Assembly (NCBI RefSeq): GCF_900086705.1
Contig: NZ_LT575483.1
Span: forward strand, 1,507,534-1,571,533
Direction: 5' to 3'
Length of the DNA stretch: 64,000 bases
From: Massilibacillus massiliensis
GTDB lineage: Bacteria; Bacillota; Negativicutes; FLKF01
This document shows, piece by piece, positions 1 through 9,200 of this stretch. Below the pieces are notes generated by a model. It searched no databases, was not told the origin of the DNA, and saw only the letters and a list, made by a program, of their open reading frames with translations. A program made the position numbers and the translations under genes. Each line of letters starts with the position of its first letter. Positions within the stretch are counted from its first letter, which is position 1.

Positions 1-35
1 AAACTATAGTTTCTTTTCTATTATACGCGTTTCTG

Positions 36-998
36 TTACTTATTAAACTCCGCTACCACAAGATCTGTAATATCAAGTGCATGAATATTAACCTCTACAG
101 TGGTTAATACAGTCGTCAGATTTTTTTCTATTGCAATCTTTGCGACTTTACTCGCGATATCGTTTTTTATACTTTCCTCTAGTACATGGATTTCTTGCTC
201 TTTATAAATCATCGCTTCTTTTCCCTTGGCAAGTTTACCCACATCAAATTGCATTGCTGCATTTTGTTCTTCCAGAGCTTTTGTATTGCGTTCTGTAATT
301 TCTGTTTGCTTTTTCACTCGCTCTGCATCAGCACTTTGTGCGATTTGATTGGCATATGCAGAAAATTCGCTTTCAGCCTTTTGTGATTCAGCTTGCATAA
401 TCGCATTGACCTGATCATCCACAGCTTTTTGTTTTTGCTGTACTTTTTGATTTCGTTCATTTTCTAAAGCAATCCGCTTTTGATTCAATTCATTTCTAGC
501 TTCTTCCTGCATTTGAATTGTTTCTAATTTCAATTTTAAATCAAAAAGAAGCGGTTGATAATATTGATCGATCTCAGCGACTTCACCCTGTAGTTTTTCG
601 GCAAACGGCCTTGCGACCTCTTCATATTTTCGTTTGAGTTTGTCCTTTATTTCAGCGCGTTTTGCCGTAATTTTTTCATTTTCCTTTTGCTGTGCAGCCT
701 CTTCAACTGCGCCTTGATTTAAGGCAGGCACTTGACGATTTACTGCGAAATCCTGACCTTCCTCATTTTGGGCCTTCAATGTATTGAATTCTTTATTTAA
801 ACGCACCAAATCTTTATATTTGGGATGCGCTTTTAAAGCTTTATTCATATCGATAATGCCCAGATCTGTCTGCGCGGCTACATTCGTCGAACCTTCAGGG
901 TTTTTTGAGTCGCCATCTGCAGCCTTCAGCAGATATCCGGCAAACGCGATAACGGCTAAAACAAGGAAACCAATCGTCCAAACCTTTCGACTCGCCAC
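36..998 (-). CDS. OmpH/Skp-like periplasmic chaperone, long form (320 aa)
   Basis: Likely a periplasmic holdase of the Skp/OmpH family, which binds unfolded outer-membrane proteins on their way to the Bam machine. An N-terminal hydrophobic segment (about residues 6-25) serves as signal or anchor. It is followed by the family hallmark LGIIDMNKALKAHPKY (about 46-61), then a long Glu/Lys/Gln-rich coiled coil of about 200 residues, and a C-terminal ITDLVVAEFNK tail that mirrors the tail of the upstream paralogue. At 320 aa it is about twice the usual Skp length, the extra being coiled coil. The GTG start is preceded by AAAGGGTGG at good spacing. It is the last complete gene of the bamA-side cluster and follows the shorter ompH by 84 bp. 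Family assignment is firm; the role of the longer coil is unknown. Confidence 0.82.
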   Translation of the reverse strand: MASRKVWTIGFLVLAVIAFAGYLLKAADGDSKNPEGSTNVAAQTDLGIIDMNKALKAHPKYKDLVRLNKEFNTLKAQNEEGQDFAVNRQVPALNQGAVEEAAQQKENEKITAKRAEIKDKLKRKYEEVARPFAEKLQGEVAEIDQYYQPLLFDLKLKLETIQMQEEARNELNQKRIALENERNQKVQQKQKAVDDQVNAIMQAESQKAESEFSAYANQIAQSADAERVKKQTEITERNTKALEEQNAAMQFDVGKLAKGKEAMIYKEQEIHVLEESIKNDIASKVAKIAIEKNLTTVLTTVEVNIHALDITDLVVAEFNK

Positions 999-1018
999 AA
1001 AACCACCCTTTCTAAGAA

Positions 1019-1050
1019 AGTACCGAGCGCGGTTGCCCTTGCTCGGTACT
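1019..1050 (-). repeat. Intercistronic hairpin between the two ompH genes
   Basis: A perfect 10-bp inverted repeat (AGTACCGAGC / GCTCGGTACT) with a 12-nt loop lies between the two ompH genes. On the minus-strand transcript only a short T-rich stretch follows, so it is a poor terminator. It may be an RNA-processing or stability element, or a partial attenuator that lowers expression of the second gene. Its 3' side ends about 10 nt before the downstream ribosome-binding site. Confidence 0.5.
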
Positions 1051-1082
1051 GTTAAAACACATTTTTTTAACTCTATAAATTA

Positions 1083-1553
1083 TTATTTAGAAAGCTTTTT
1101 TACAACTTCATCCGTAATATCTTGTCCGCCATAAACTACATTACTTTTGTCAAGAACAACAGATAAACCTTTTGCATCTGCTACACTTTTAATCGTAGCT
1201 TCCACTTTATCAAAAATTGGCGTAATTAATTCTTTTTCTTTCGCTGCTAAACGTTGTTGGATTTGTTGATAATACGCTTGTTTTTCCTGATCATTCATAT
1301 TTGCAGATTTGGATTCAAAATCAGCTTTTGCTTGTTCCACTTCTTTTTGCATTGCTTCTTTTGCTGCTGTCATATCAGGATGCTGTGAAACGATCAATTG
1401 TTGATTTACAACACCAACATTGGAAGAAGAACCAGCCGCACCGGCAAATCCTGTACTTGATTGTGATAATGCAAGCGCAACAATACTAAATACAAAAACA
1501 AACGCAATTGCTACACTAATAATCTTAATTTGTTTTTTCTCGAATTTTATCAT
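1083..1553 (-). CDS. ompH: OmpH/Skp family periplasmic chaperone (156 aa)
   Basis: Skp/OmpH-type chaperone for outer-membrane proteins. A signal sequence (about residues 10-30) is followed by VGVVNQQLIVSQHPDM, the conserved N-terminal strand-helix of the family. Then comes a central coiled coil with QQIQQRLAAKEKELI, and the C-terminal VVYGGQDITDEVVKKL segment, typical of the family. The start used here is ATG at 1553, because AAAGGAG lies 9 nt upstream of it; the frame is open for ten more codons but that upstream ATG has no ribosome-binding site. Usual family length. It lies downstream of bamA and an uncharacterised outer-membrane-like gene, so the cluster encodes both the chaperone and its receiving machine. 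Confidence 0.88.
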   Translation of the reverse strand: MIKFEKKQIKIISVAIAFVFVFSIVALALSQSSTGFAGAAGSSSNVGVVNQQLIVSQHPDMTAAKEAMQKEVEQAKADFESKSANMNDQEKQAYYQQIQQRLAAKEKELITPIFDKVEATIKSVADAKGLSVVLDKSNVVYGGQDITDEVVKKLSK

Positions 1554-1669
1554 TTTAATATTCTCCTTTTTGCCTTTCGGCATTTACATTTCAACTCATT
1601 TTTTCACACACTGACTCGTAAGTTAAACAACATTATTATAACAAACTAGCGCTTCTTATTCAAGAAAGT

Positions 1670-2953
1670 TTAAAAATATCCAATCATACGCAACCAATGA
1701 TCATCATCATTCATTACATATTCTACACCGACAAAATCATGCAGATTATATCGAATTGCAAATTCATTCAATTGGGTTTTCGGTGTATGTTCAAATCTAA
1801 GAATCCACTTATTTGCAACTTTTTGCTTTGCCCACAAGATGGATGCCTTTTGATCCATATCATATTTAAAACCTAACTGCATTTGCGGTGTTATATCATG
1901 CGCTAATCCCGGAAGAAATATCCATTTTACTTTATGCGGCAAGAAATCAACTTCCGCAAAAATTTCATTTTGTCTAGAAATCATTCTCCCGGCATGAAGT
2001 TTCAACGATGTATTATCTTCCTCTCGACCAACATCTAAATAACCTTCAAATGCAATGCGATATCGATCGGTTTCAGCACGAATTATGATATCGGTATTGT
2101 TTGCGGTCTGCATTTTTATATTCGTTACTACACCGAATTTTTGCAGATTTTTATCCGCATTTAAAACTTTCGTAAGTGCATTTACAAAATAATCCTGATG
2201 CCTTTTCACAAAACTGACTGGTAAACCAATCAATTGATCTGATTGTCTTTGAATATATGGTCTAAAATTTAGCAACAATAAATTAGGAATTGTTTCAGAA
2301 CGCAAGGACAAATTGACATCATGTACGATCGTTCCTTTTGGATACAAGATTAAATGAAGCCTTGTAACATGATCTGCTGTTATATCAAAACTAAAATCAT
2401 ATTCCGGTAAACGTACGGATAAATATTCTGTAAGCGCTATCTTTACTACACTACGTGCCCACTCAACTGCATCAACCGGTAAGCCAATTAAAACATTGTG
2501 CACTACACTTTCAATTTCAGCGATATCGGTTAAAATTAAAGTTTTCACCTCTGGCGAAACTTCATTTACCGCAACCTCTACCTTGACTTCTCGAATCACG
2601 TCAGACCATGGTGAAACTACTACAACGATATTTGCTGCTGTGTTTGGCGTAATTGTCACAGATTTTACAGAATAACCGACTAAAATTCGGTCAAACACTT
2701 CTTGAATTAAGTTCTCATAACTTTCTTTTTTTGTAACAATTTCTTCTACAGGATGTCCAACTAAAACATTATCGCCAATCGTATAGACACTCGCTTGCAT
2801 CCTTTTCCCAATTCTATCCGGGATTGTTACCCCTTGTTCCGTTTCTACCCTTACCTGCAAAGTGTCAATCAGCTCGGGAATCGCGGCCTGCACTGTAGGT
2901 GCTGAACATAAGAACCAGGGAAACAAAGCAAGTGCAAAAATAAAGTTCCGAAT
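1670..2953 (-). CDS. Uncharacterised exported, outer-membrane-like protein with internal repeats; probable AUU start
   Basis: I do not recognise a named family. The first ATG/GTG/TTG-type start available (TTG at 2926) has no ribosome-binding site and cuts a signal peptide in half. Nine codons upstream is an ATT codon with GAGGTG 8 nt before it and a stop just upstream. Starting there gives a complete signal peptide (IRNFIFALALFPWFLCSAP, cleaved near VQAA). The mature part carries at least three copies of a motif like VLIGLPV (VLVGHPV, ILVGYSV, VLIGLPV, QLIGLPV) spaced through roughly residues 60-260. This suggests repeated alpha/beta domains of a POTRA-like size. The C-terminal third alternates polar and hydrophobic residues and ends in aromatic F, as beta-barrels do. 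It sits between bamA and ompH, so a role in outer-membrane assembly is plausible but inferred. Confidence 0.75.
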   Translation of the reverse strand: MRNFIFALALFPWFLCSAPTVQAAIPELIDTLQVRVETEQGVTIPDRIGKRMQASVYTIGDNVLVGHPVEEIVTKKESYENLIQEVFDRILVGYSVKSVTITPNTAANIVVVVSPWSDVIREVKVEVAVNEVSPEVKTLILTDIAEIESVVHNVLIGLPVDAVEWARSVVKIALTEYLSVRLPEYDFSFDITADHVTRLHLILYPKGTIVHDVNLSLRSETIPNLLLLNFRPYIQRQSDQLIGLPVSFVKRHQDYFVNALTKVLNADKNLQKFGVVTNIKMQTANNTDIIIRAETDRYRIAFEGYLDVGREEDNTSLKLHAGRMISRQNEIFAEVDFLPHKVKWIFLPGLAHDITPQMQLGFKYDMDQKASILWAKQKVANKWILRFEHTPKTQLNEFAIRYNLHDFVGVEYVMNDDDHWLRMIGYF

Positions 2954-2985
2954 GATGCCTCACCTCACCAATTGACCTGCAAATT

Positions 2986-3015
2986 ACAAACAAACCAGGC
3001 AGAATTGCCTGGCTT
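2986..3015 (-). terminator. Probable terminator after bamA
   Basis: CCAGGCA / TGCCTGG, a 7-bp perfect stem with a 4-nt loop, lies 12 bp past the bamA stop. On the minus strand TTTGTTTG follows. It may only partly terminate, because the next gene starts about 35 bp later. Confidence 0.6.
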
Positions 3016-3024
3016 TAAGTCTTG

Positions 3025-4803
3025 TTAGAAACTGCCTCCAAAACTAAAGTGCGTTCTGCCGCCATCATCGCCTCTACCATAGTCTAAGCGAATCGGACCG
3101 ATTGGTGTTTCAAGCTGTACCCCAACACCAACACTTGCATGAAGGTCAGGTACGCTGTAACTTCCACTCCAAGCATTACCGAAATCAGTAAATACCGCAC
3201 CTTTTACTTTACTTGCAATCGGGAAACGATACTCAACTGAACCTAACAATAAATTCTTGCCCTCAAACTGATCATCCTTATAACCACGTAAAGTAGATTG
3301 TCCGCCCGCATCAAATTGTGCTGCCTCTGGCATTGAACCCGTAGCATACCCTACAGTTGCCCGTGTTGCAATGACATGCGCACGACCTACTTTGAAATAG
3401 TGACGATCGTCAAAAGTATATTTATCATAGTCGAAATCACCACCTGCTAAGCCGGCAAATTCACCACTGATTGAAACCTTTGCACCTTCGGTTGGATTAT
3501 AGATATTATCACGTGTATCGGTCGTATGCGCAAGTGTGATACTGCGCGTATTACCAAAATTATCATCTAAATATTGTTGATGCGTACCATCACCATAATT
3601 GGTATCACCACTGACATGTTCGATATATTTATCCGTACGATTCTTCAGTGTAATATAATTCGTTGAATACTCACTTACCGGACGGCCAAAGGAAAGTTCA
3701 AAACCTTTGTATTTTTTATCATAAGTTTCTATGAGGTCACCATCTGTATTGTAATCATCGTATTCATGTGTCATATCATATACACGAACCGTAGCAGAAG
3801 TTTGTTTGCTGTCTAACCAAGGTTTTGTATAACTGAATTGATAGCTGTCATAAGAATCCGCATCGCCACCAAATTCAAAATGAACTTTGATCGCATCGCC
3901 TGTACCTCTAAAGTTCGTATCACCAACTTCTAAAATACCAACTAAACCATCAGAACTACTATAACCGGCCCCTACAGAAAACGAGCCTGTACGTTTTTCT
4001 ACAACATCTGTTTCCAGTACCACAGCATTTGGCTCGCGGCCTGGATTTAATTTCATATTTACATCCTCAAAATAGCCTAGATTATAAACCCGCTGCATAC
4101 TGCGGCGTGCATCTTTTACATTAAAAGCTTCACCTGGTTTTAAGCGCATTTCACGCGTAATTACATGTTCTTTTGTTTTTTCATTGCCTTTTACTTTAAA
4201 GCCTTCTAAAACACCTTCATTTATTGTTAAAGTTAAAATACCCTCTTGTGACATAGCCACATCACTGACTTTGGTGAAAATAAAGCCTTGATCATGATAA
4301 TATGCTTCAACACTGCGTGCATTCGTATTCAAATCTTTTGTATTTAAAATTTCACCTTTTTTTACCGTAAGCATTTCTAAGATTTTCTCAGTCGTTACTT
4401 TTGTATTTCCCTGCACGACAATATCTTTTAAGATCGGATTCTCAATGACGGTATAAACAACTTTTACACCTTCAGGAATCTCTTGAAAATTTACGATGAT
4501 ATCAAAGAAATTTCCCATCTCATAAATTGCTTTCATATCTTGCTTAATTGCTTCTTCTGTTAAAATATCGCCTGCTTTTATTTTCGTAACAGCCAATATA
4601 GCTTCTTGATTGATTGTTTTATTCCCGGCTACACTCACATTCATGATCGGCTTATTCATATAAGCATTCGTTGGATTCGCAGCAGTTTCTGTTTGTGTCT
4701 CGGCAGTTACTTCTTCGGCGAAGACTGGGTGCGTAACTGTTACTAGACTCGTGGTAAGCATTAAAGCACATAAAATGGCTCTATAATTTTTATTCATCTT
4801 CAC
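3025..4803 (-). CDS. bamA: Outer-membrane protein assembly factor BamA (Omp85), three-POTRA form
   Basis: Central component of the machine that folds beta-barrel proteins into the outer membrane. A signal peptide (to about residue 29, HPVFA) precedes three POTRA domains, roughly 50-122, 123-197 and 198-272, each opening with a strand such as VSVAGNKTI, IVVQGNTKV or FKVKGNEKT. The C-terminal barrel (about 280-592) contains the family LRGY motif near residue 510 and ends in phenylalanine (SFGGSF). Proteobacterial BamA usually has five POTRA domains, so this is a short form. GTG at 4803 is chosen because GGAGG lies 7 nt upstream. Neighbours (tamB, ompH) fit an envelope-assembly locus. Its presence is direct evidence of an outer membrane in a spore-former. 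Confidence 0.95.
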   Translation of the reverse strand: MKMNKNYRAILCALMLTTSLVTVTHPVFAEEVTAETQTETAANPTNAYMNKPIMNVSVAGNKTINQEAILAVTKIKAGDILTEEAIKQDMKAIYEMGNFFDIIVNFQEIPEGVKVVYTVIENPILKDIVVQGNTKVTTEKILEMLTVKKGEILNTKDLNTNARSVEAYYHDQGFIFTKVSDVAMSQEGILTLTINEGVLEGFKVKGNEKTKEHVITREMRLKPGEAFNVKDARRSMQRVYNLGYFEDVNMKLNPGREPNAVVLETDVVEKRTGSFSVGAGYSSSDGLVGILEVGDTNFRGTGDAIKVHFEFGGDADSYDSYQFSYTKPWLDSKQTSATVRVYDMTHEYDDYNTDGDLIETYDKKYKGFELSFGRPVSEYSTNYITLKNRTDKYIEHVSGDTNYGDGTHQQYLDDNFGNTRSITLAHTTDTRDNIYNPTEGAKVSISGEFAGLAGGDFDYDKYTFDDRHYFKVGRAHVIATRATVGYATGSMPEAAQFDAGGQSTLRGYKDDQFEGKNLLLGSVEYRFPIASKVKGAVFTDFGNAWSGSYSVPDLHASVGVGVQLETPIGPIRLDYGRGDDGGRTHFSFGGSF

Positions 4804-4828
4804 GCATTATCCTCCAATTTCTAATTCA

Positions 4829-5410
4829 TTACTGTCCGCGTAGTGACTTTCCGGCAGCACGCATTAATGTCTGCATTTGGGCTGGCGGTAAGTCTATAGA
4901 CTCTTCTTTCAATGTTGAAGTCTGATGGATTTTTTCTTCAACATGCACATTTGTTTCTTGTATCGGATTTACTTCCGATATCTCCCGTTTTATAACGGGA
5001 CTGGCAACTGTGCTTTCAAGCTTTTTTTCTGTCCTTTGCTTGGGTTTATCATCAAGCAAAGGCTTTTCAGTTTTATCCACAATTACCGCTTTGGGTTGTT
5101 CTAATTCATTGAATTGAACAATGGCCTCTACCGCTGGTTTTCTATCAATCATACCTAATCCACTAAAACCAACAACTGCAACCAAACCAGCAACACTGGC
5201 AGCAAGCATACTGTGAATTAGTCGATTTTTTCTCCGATATTTTTTATTTCTTTCTTTGGACTCTTGTGCACGCTTCAATTCAGCTTGTGCCAACATTAAG
5301 TTGAGCTCGCCTCGGATATCTTCTTCCTTATCAAAGGACTCTTCAGCTCTGCCAAGCCACGCTTTTGCGGCTTTCACATGATTCGATATCCGATCTTTTA
5401 ACTCCGCCAT
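4829..5410 (-). CDS. Uncharacterised single-TM protein upstream of bamA (193 aa)
   Basis: Not recognised. The first 65 residues are charged and helical (likely cytoplasmic, rich in Ala/Glu/Lys). One hydrophobic segment follows (about 66-88, MLAASVAGLVAVVGFSGLGM). Then comes a Lys/Glu/Pro-rich extracytoplasmic linker and a C-terminal PPAQMQTLMRAAGKSLRG element that looks more conserved than the linker. The layout (cytoplasmic helix, one TM, disordered linker, short terminal motif) suggests a tether or an anti-sigma-like membrane sensor. The gene lies directly after a sigma factor gene and 25 bp before bamA. RBS AGGGGTG precedes the ATG. Function is inference only. Confidence 0.7.
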   Translation of the reverse strand: MAELKDRISNHVKAAKAWLGRAEESFDKEEDIRGELNLMLAQAELKRAQESKERNKKYRRKNRLIHSMLAASVAGLVAVVGFSGLGMIDRKPAVEAIVQFNELEQPKAVIVDKTEKPLLDDKPKQRTEKKLESTVASPVIKREISEVNPIQETNVHVEEKIHQTSTLKEESIDLPPAQMQTLMRAAGKSLRGQ

Positions 5411-5564
5411 TAGATCACACCCCTAATGTCAATCCTATAGACAATACTATAATCCAAAACAAAGTTCATATTAAAACCAGCTATTTTCAGCCATAAATCA
5501 GCAAAATTAAGCAATTTGTATCGTATCCTTTAAAATTCACTTTAAAATGACTATTTTTCACCAT

Positions 5565-6203
5565 TTACCAATGTTTCATCAAATTCGATAACATACCGCG
5601 AATTCTTTTTATGCCGCGTTTTTGCAAACGATATATATGGGTAGGACTCAGTGCTAAATCCTCAGCAACCTCTTTTACTTCCTTGTCCTTCATATAAACA
5701 CTTTGTAAAACCAATTGCTCATTTTCAGGCAATCGATGCATTGCATTTTTTAGCTGTTCAACTAAAAAATTCTGTTCAGCCTGTTTCGCAACAGCCGGTT
5801 CTGGATCGACAATATTTTCCTCTAATGTAGTTAAACTGTCATCATTATACATTGTGCTATCTACAGAAGTCAACGCAAAACAACCTTCTTGCTTTAAGAA
5901 ATTCAGCATACGTCCGCGAATTCGATGCAAGGCATATAAACTAAATGCGACATTGCGTTCATGATCATAATTTTCTACCGCTTCAATAAGTCCAACGGTT
6001 CCTTCTTGCACGAGATCCATCATTTGACCGGTAATCTTAAACTGCATTACAGCCTTAAATACAAGGGGTTGATAACTTTCAATTAAAATTTCTCTAGCCT
6101 TCATATTCTGCTGCATTTTAAACGATTGCCATAGTTTTTTTTCTTCTTCGTACTGCAGCATTTTTATTTTTTTCAATTCTTTTAAATATGCATCTAGTTC
6201 CAT
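5565..6203 (-). CDS. Sigma-70 family RNA polymerase sigma factor (212 aa)
   Basis: Alternative sigma factor. Region 2 is clear at about residues 40-105 (core-binding and -10 recognition; MDLVQEGTVGLIEAVENYD is the region 2.2-like signature). A short acidic linker follows, then region 4 at about 150-210 with the helix-turn-helix VAEDLALSPTHIYRLQKRG for -35 recognition. Region 3 is short or absent, so it is smaller than SigF/SigG/FliA factors and nearer to a two-domain type. It starts 15 bp after... upstream of tamB's stop in transcription order (tamB first), and precedes the one-TM protein and bamA. This context suggests control of envelope genes. Which promoters it reads cannot be told from the sequence. 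Confidence 0.85.
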   Translation of the reverse strand: MELDAYLKELKKIKMLQYEEEKKLWQSFKMQQNMKAREILIESYQPLVFKAVMQFKITGQMMDLVQEGTVGLIEAVENYDHERNVAFSLYALHRIRGRMLNFLKQEGCFALTSVDSTMYNDDSLTTLEENIVDPEPAVAKQAEQNFLVEQLKNAMHRLPENEQLVLQSVYMKDKEVKEVAEDLALSPTHIYRLQKRGIKRIRGMLSNLMKHW

Positions 6204-6218
6204 TCTATCAACCCCATA

Positions 6219-9200
6219 TTAAAACTTAATCCTGGCTTCTAGGCCAACTGCAGTATTTCTATCTTGGTCAATATCACTGGTCAAGCTGAATCGATGATCA
6301 AATTCATAACGAACACCAAATTTATACGCATCATGATCTACACCTGCCGTATATTGCAAGATCGTTTTATCATTTAAATACTTGCCGATTTCTACATTAT
6401 ATACTTCCCGATCCATTGTAGTATTATTGACCGACTGTGCAGACAATGTATCACGCACAATGTTAAATTCATCTACCCCAATTGCCTTGCGAACCATATT
6501 TTCAAGCTCATTTAAAAAGCTCATTTGCAAGCCAATATTCAGCATTGAAGTCAATTCATCACGACCAAAACTGTCATCATTATTTTTGCTGTTATAACGA
6601 CTCCGCAGCGTTAATAATGTCAAAAGTTCCTGTTCATTCATCGCCGGACTAGAACTTAACCGAATATTCATCGCATCTGCCGGTCCATCAATATTCAAAT
6701 ATACTTTTGTACTTTCAAGCCGCGTATCAGCATTTACAGAAAGGGTTGGTAAAAAAGAACCTACTTGATTAAAATAAGCTGTCGCTTCTCTGACTTTGAA
6801 TGGAGTTTTTAGATAACTAATCGTTCCGCGTTTTGCCTGAAACTCCCCGGAAGTACGCGGATGAATCGTACTGCCCGAGAAATTTGCATATCCCTCAAAC
6901 CAAATATCATATAAGAAGGAATTATATAAACGAACTTTCTTTCCAGCAGTTACATCAATATCTAAACGAACATGCGGCAACTGCTCTTCGCCTTCGGGAA
7001 TTGCCGGAATATCCAAAGTGCAATTTTCAAAATTTAAATTGCCGGCAACTTTCGGCACACCTTTATTTTCCGTTAATGTCAATGTCCCTTCCAATGGTCC
7101 GGTATAATATTTATTTGCAATCTCTAATTGATCTAATTTAAGTTCAAAATTATAATCTTTTAAACCGTCACCTGTAATTTGACTTGTCCCAAACATTTTA
7201 TAGGACCCGTTACCCATGACACCCTCAAAGGTTTGCAAATCTATTTTATCATTTAGGAATTGAATATCAAGCACCATTTTTTGGACAGGTTTTGCGAGAT
7301 CTTTAAATTTAACCGCACCATCCGTTACCGTAATGCTGCCGTTGATCAATGGCTCTGCAATTGTCCCATTCAACGTAATATTTCCTTTCGTCGGACCAAT
7401 TGCCCACTCAATTTGTTTGCTCAATAACGGTAAAATACTAAGATCCGCTTGATCTAACGATACTTTCAAATCCATTTGTTCTTTTACATCTGCATACTGA
7501 CCCTTATCTTTGGTGATCGCCGCCAACGGAATGATGCCATAGGCACTTGCTTTATATGATCCTTTATTTACAAGAATCTGCTGCACATTGATAATTCCAT
7601 TTTGTAATATAAACATTCCATACAAGGAATCAAAGGTTGCTGTATTCACGCCACCACCCTGCACATCAACTGAAACATTGGCATTCGGATTTTCTACTGT
7701 ACCTGTGATTTGTGCACCAAAATTTAAAAGGCCTTTTGTATCCACATCATAATCTGCCAAACTGGTTAACAAACCAGCGTCAATATTCTGTCCAGCAATT
7801 TCAATATCTAAATTTCCGCCCAAATTCATTTTCCCTTGCGCAACCAGGCGGCCATTTCCCTGAACGGCATCAAAACGCGTGATCGTAACCAATTTGTCAT
7901 CCAAGAAGATATCTAAATCAACACTATCCAACGCATACTTTTTCAGTGACCCATTTTTTAAATTTCCTAACAACCGAACTTTGGGACTGTCTGTCGTCCC
8001 TTCTACATGAATATTCCCATTAAGCATTCCATCAATCCAGTTCTGATCTACATTCAAGATTTTTAAAATGGAAGCCAAATTCCCCTGCATTACATCTAAA
8101 TCACCTTTGATCTGATTTGTAGCTGTATTTATATTTCCCGATAAGCTAAACTTACTTTCCTCTTGTTTAAAATTAAGGGAGTTCAATTTCAATATATGGT
8201 GATCAAAATTAATTTTTCCATCAATCGCCTTTAATTCTTGCCCATTAAAGGTAACAGCATCCGCAGTCAAATGTCCGTTAAAAATCGGTTCGTTGACATT
8301 GCCCTGTAAACTTCCGACAAATTTTGCCTTTCCTTGTACCGGATAAGGCAGCTGCAAACGAAGTTTATCCAGTTGAATATCATCTGCAACGATCTGAAAA
8401 TCAAGATCTTCATTCGCTTTTAATATACCGCTTAATTTAACATGTAAACTCGGTGCACTAATGACGAAATCTTTTAATTCGGTTTGTCCGTTTTTACGCA
8501 CATAACGCCCTGTTGCACTCGTTAATAAAATTTTTCGGAAACTGCCTTCATGGAACCGCAGCTCACCTTCTGCATTAATATCATCCAAAGTCCCAGTGAT
8601 CGTGACGTCATTATCTACATTCCCAGTAATATCTTCATTTGGGAATAACAATTTTGCTATATTTTCCATTCTTGCTTGTCTGGATAAGACAGTCAGGTTC
8701 AATCCATGAGAACCCGTTAATCCAATACTGCCATTGATTTCATGCTTTGACACACCATCAAGCAAATCAACATGATGCATATATAATTGGTTTCCGTTCA
8801 CCGTAATATTGCCTTTTGCAACTTCGAAGGGTTGATAGAAAGCATTTCCGTTAGAAGCTAAGAAATTTGCCTGAACCGCTGGTGATGCGAATGTTCCTGA
8901 GATTTTCCCTGTAAAATCTGCCACTCCATTTAAGAGGATGTCTGGATATAAATCACTGACTTGCTGCAAACCAACGCCTGAACCATAAAAAGCTAAAGCT
9001 AAAGCTTGGCCATTCACTGCACCTTCTGCACTAATTTTCCCTTCATTTAAAGCTACATTGGCATAATCAATCGCAATACGGTCTCCTTGTTTATAAAAAC
9101 TTGTATCCAGTTGTTTAAATCCAATCCCCTGATAACTTCCATCGGTAATTCCTAAGTTTCCATACACGACAAGGTTATCATCTATTGTTGTCCCTTTACC

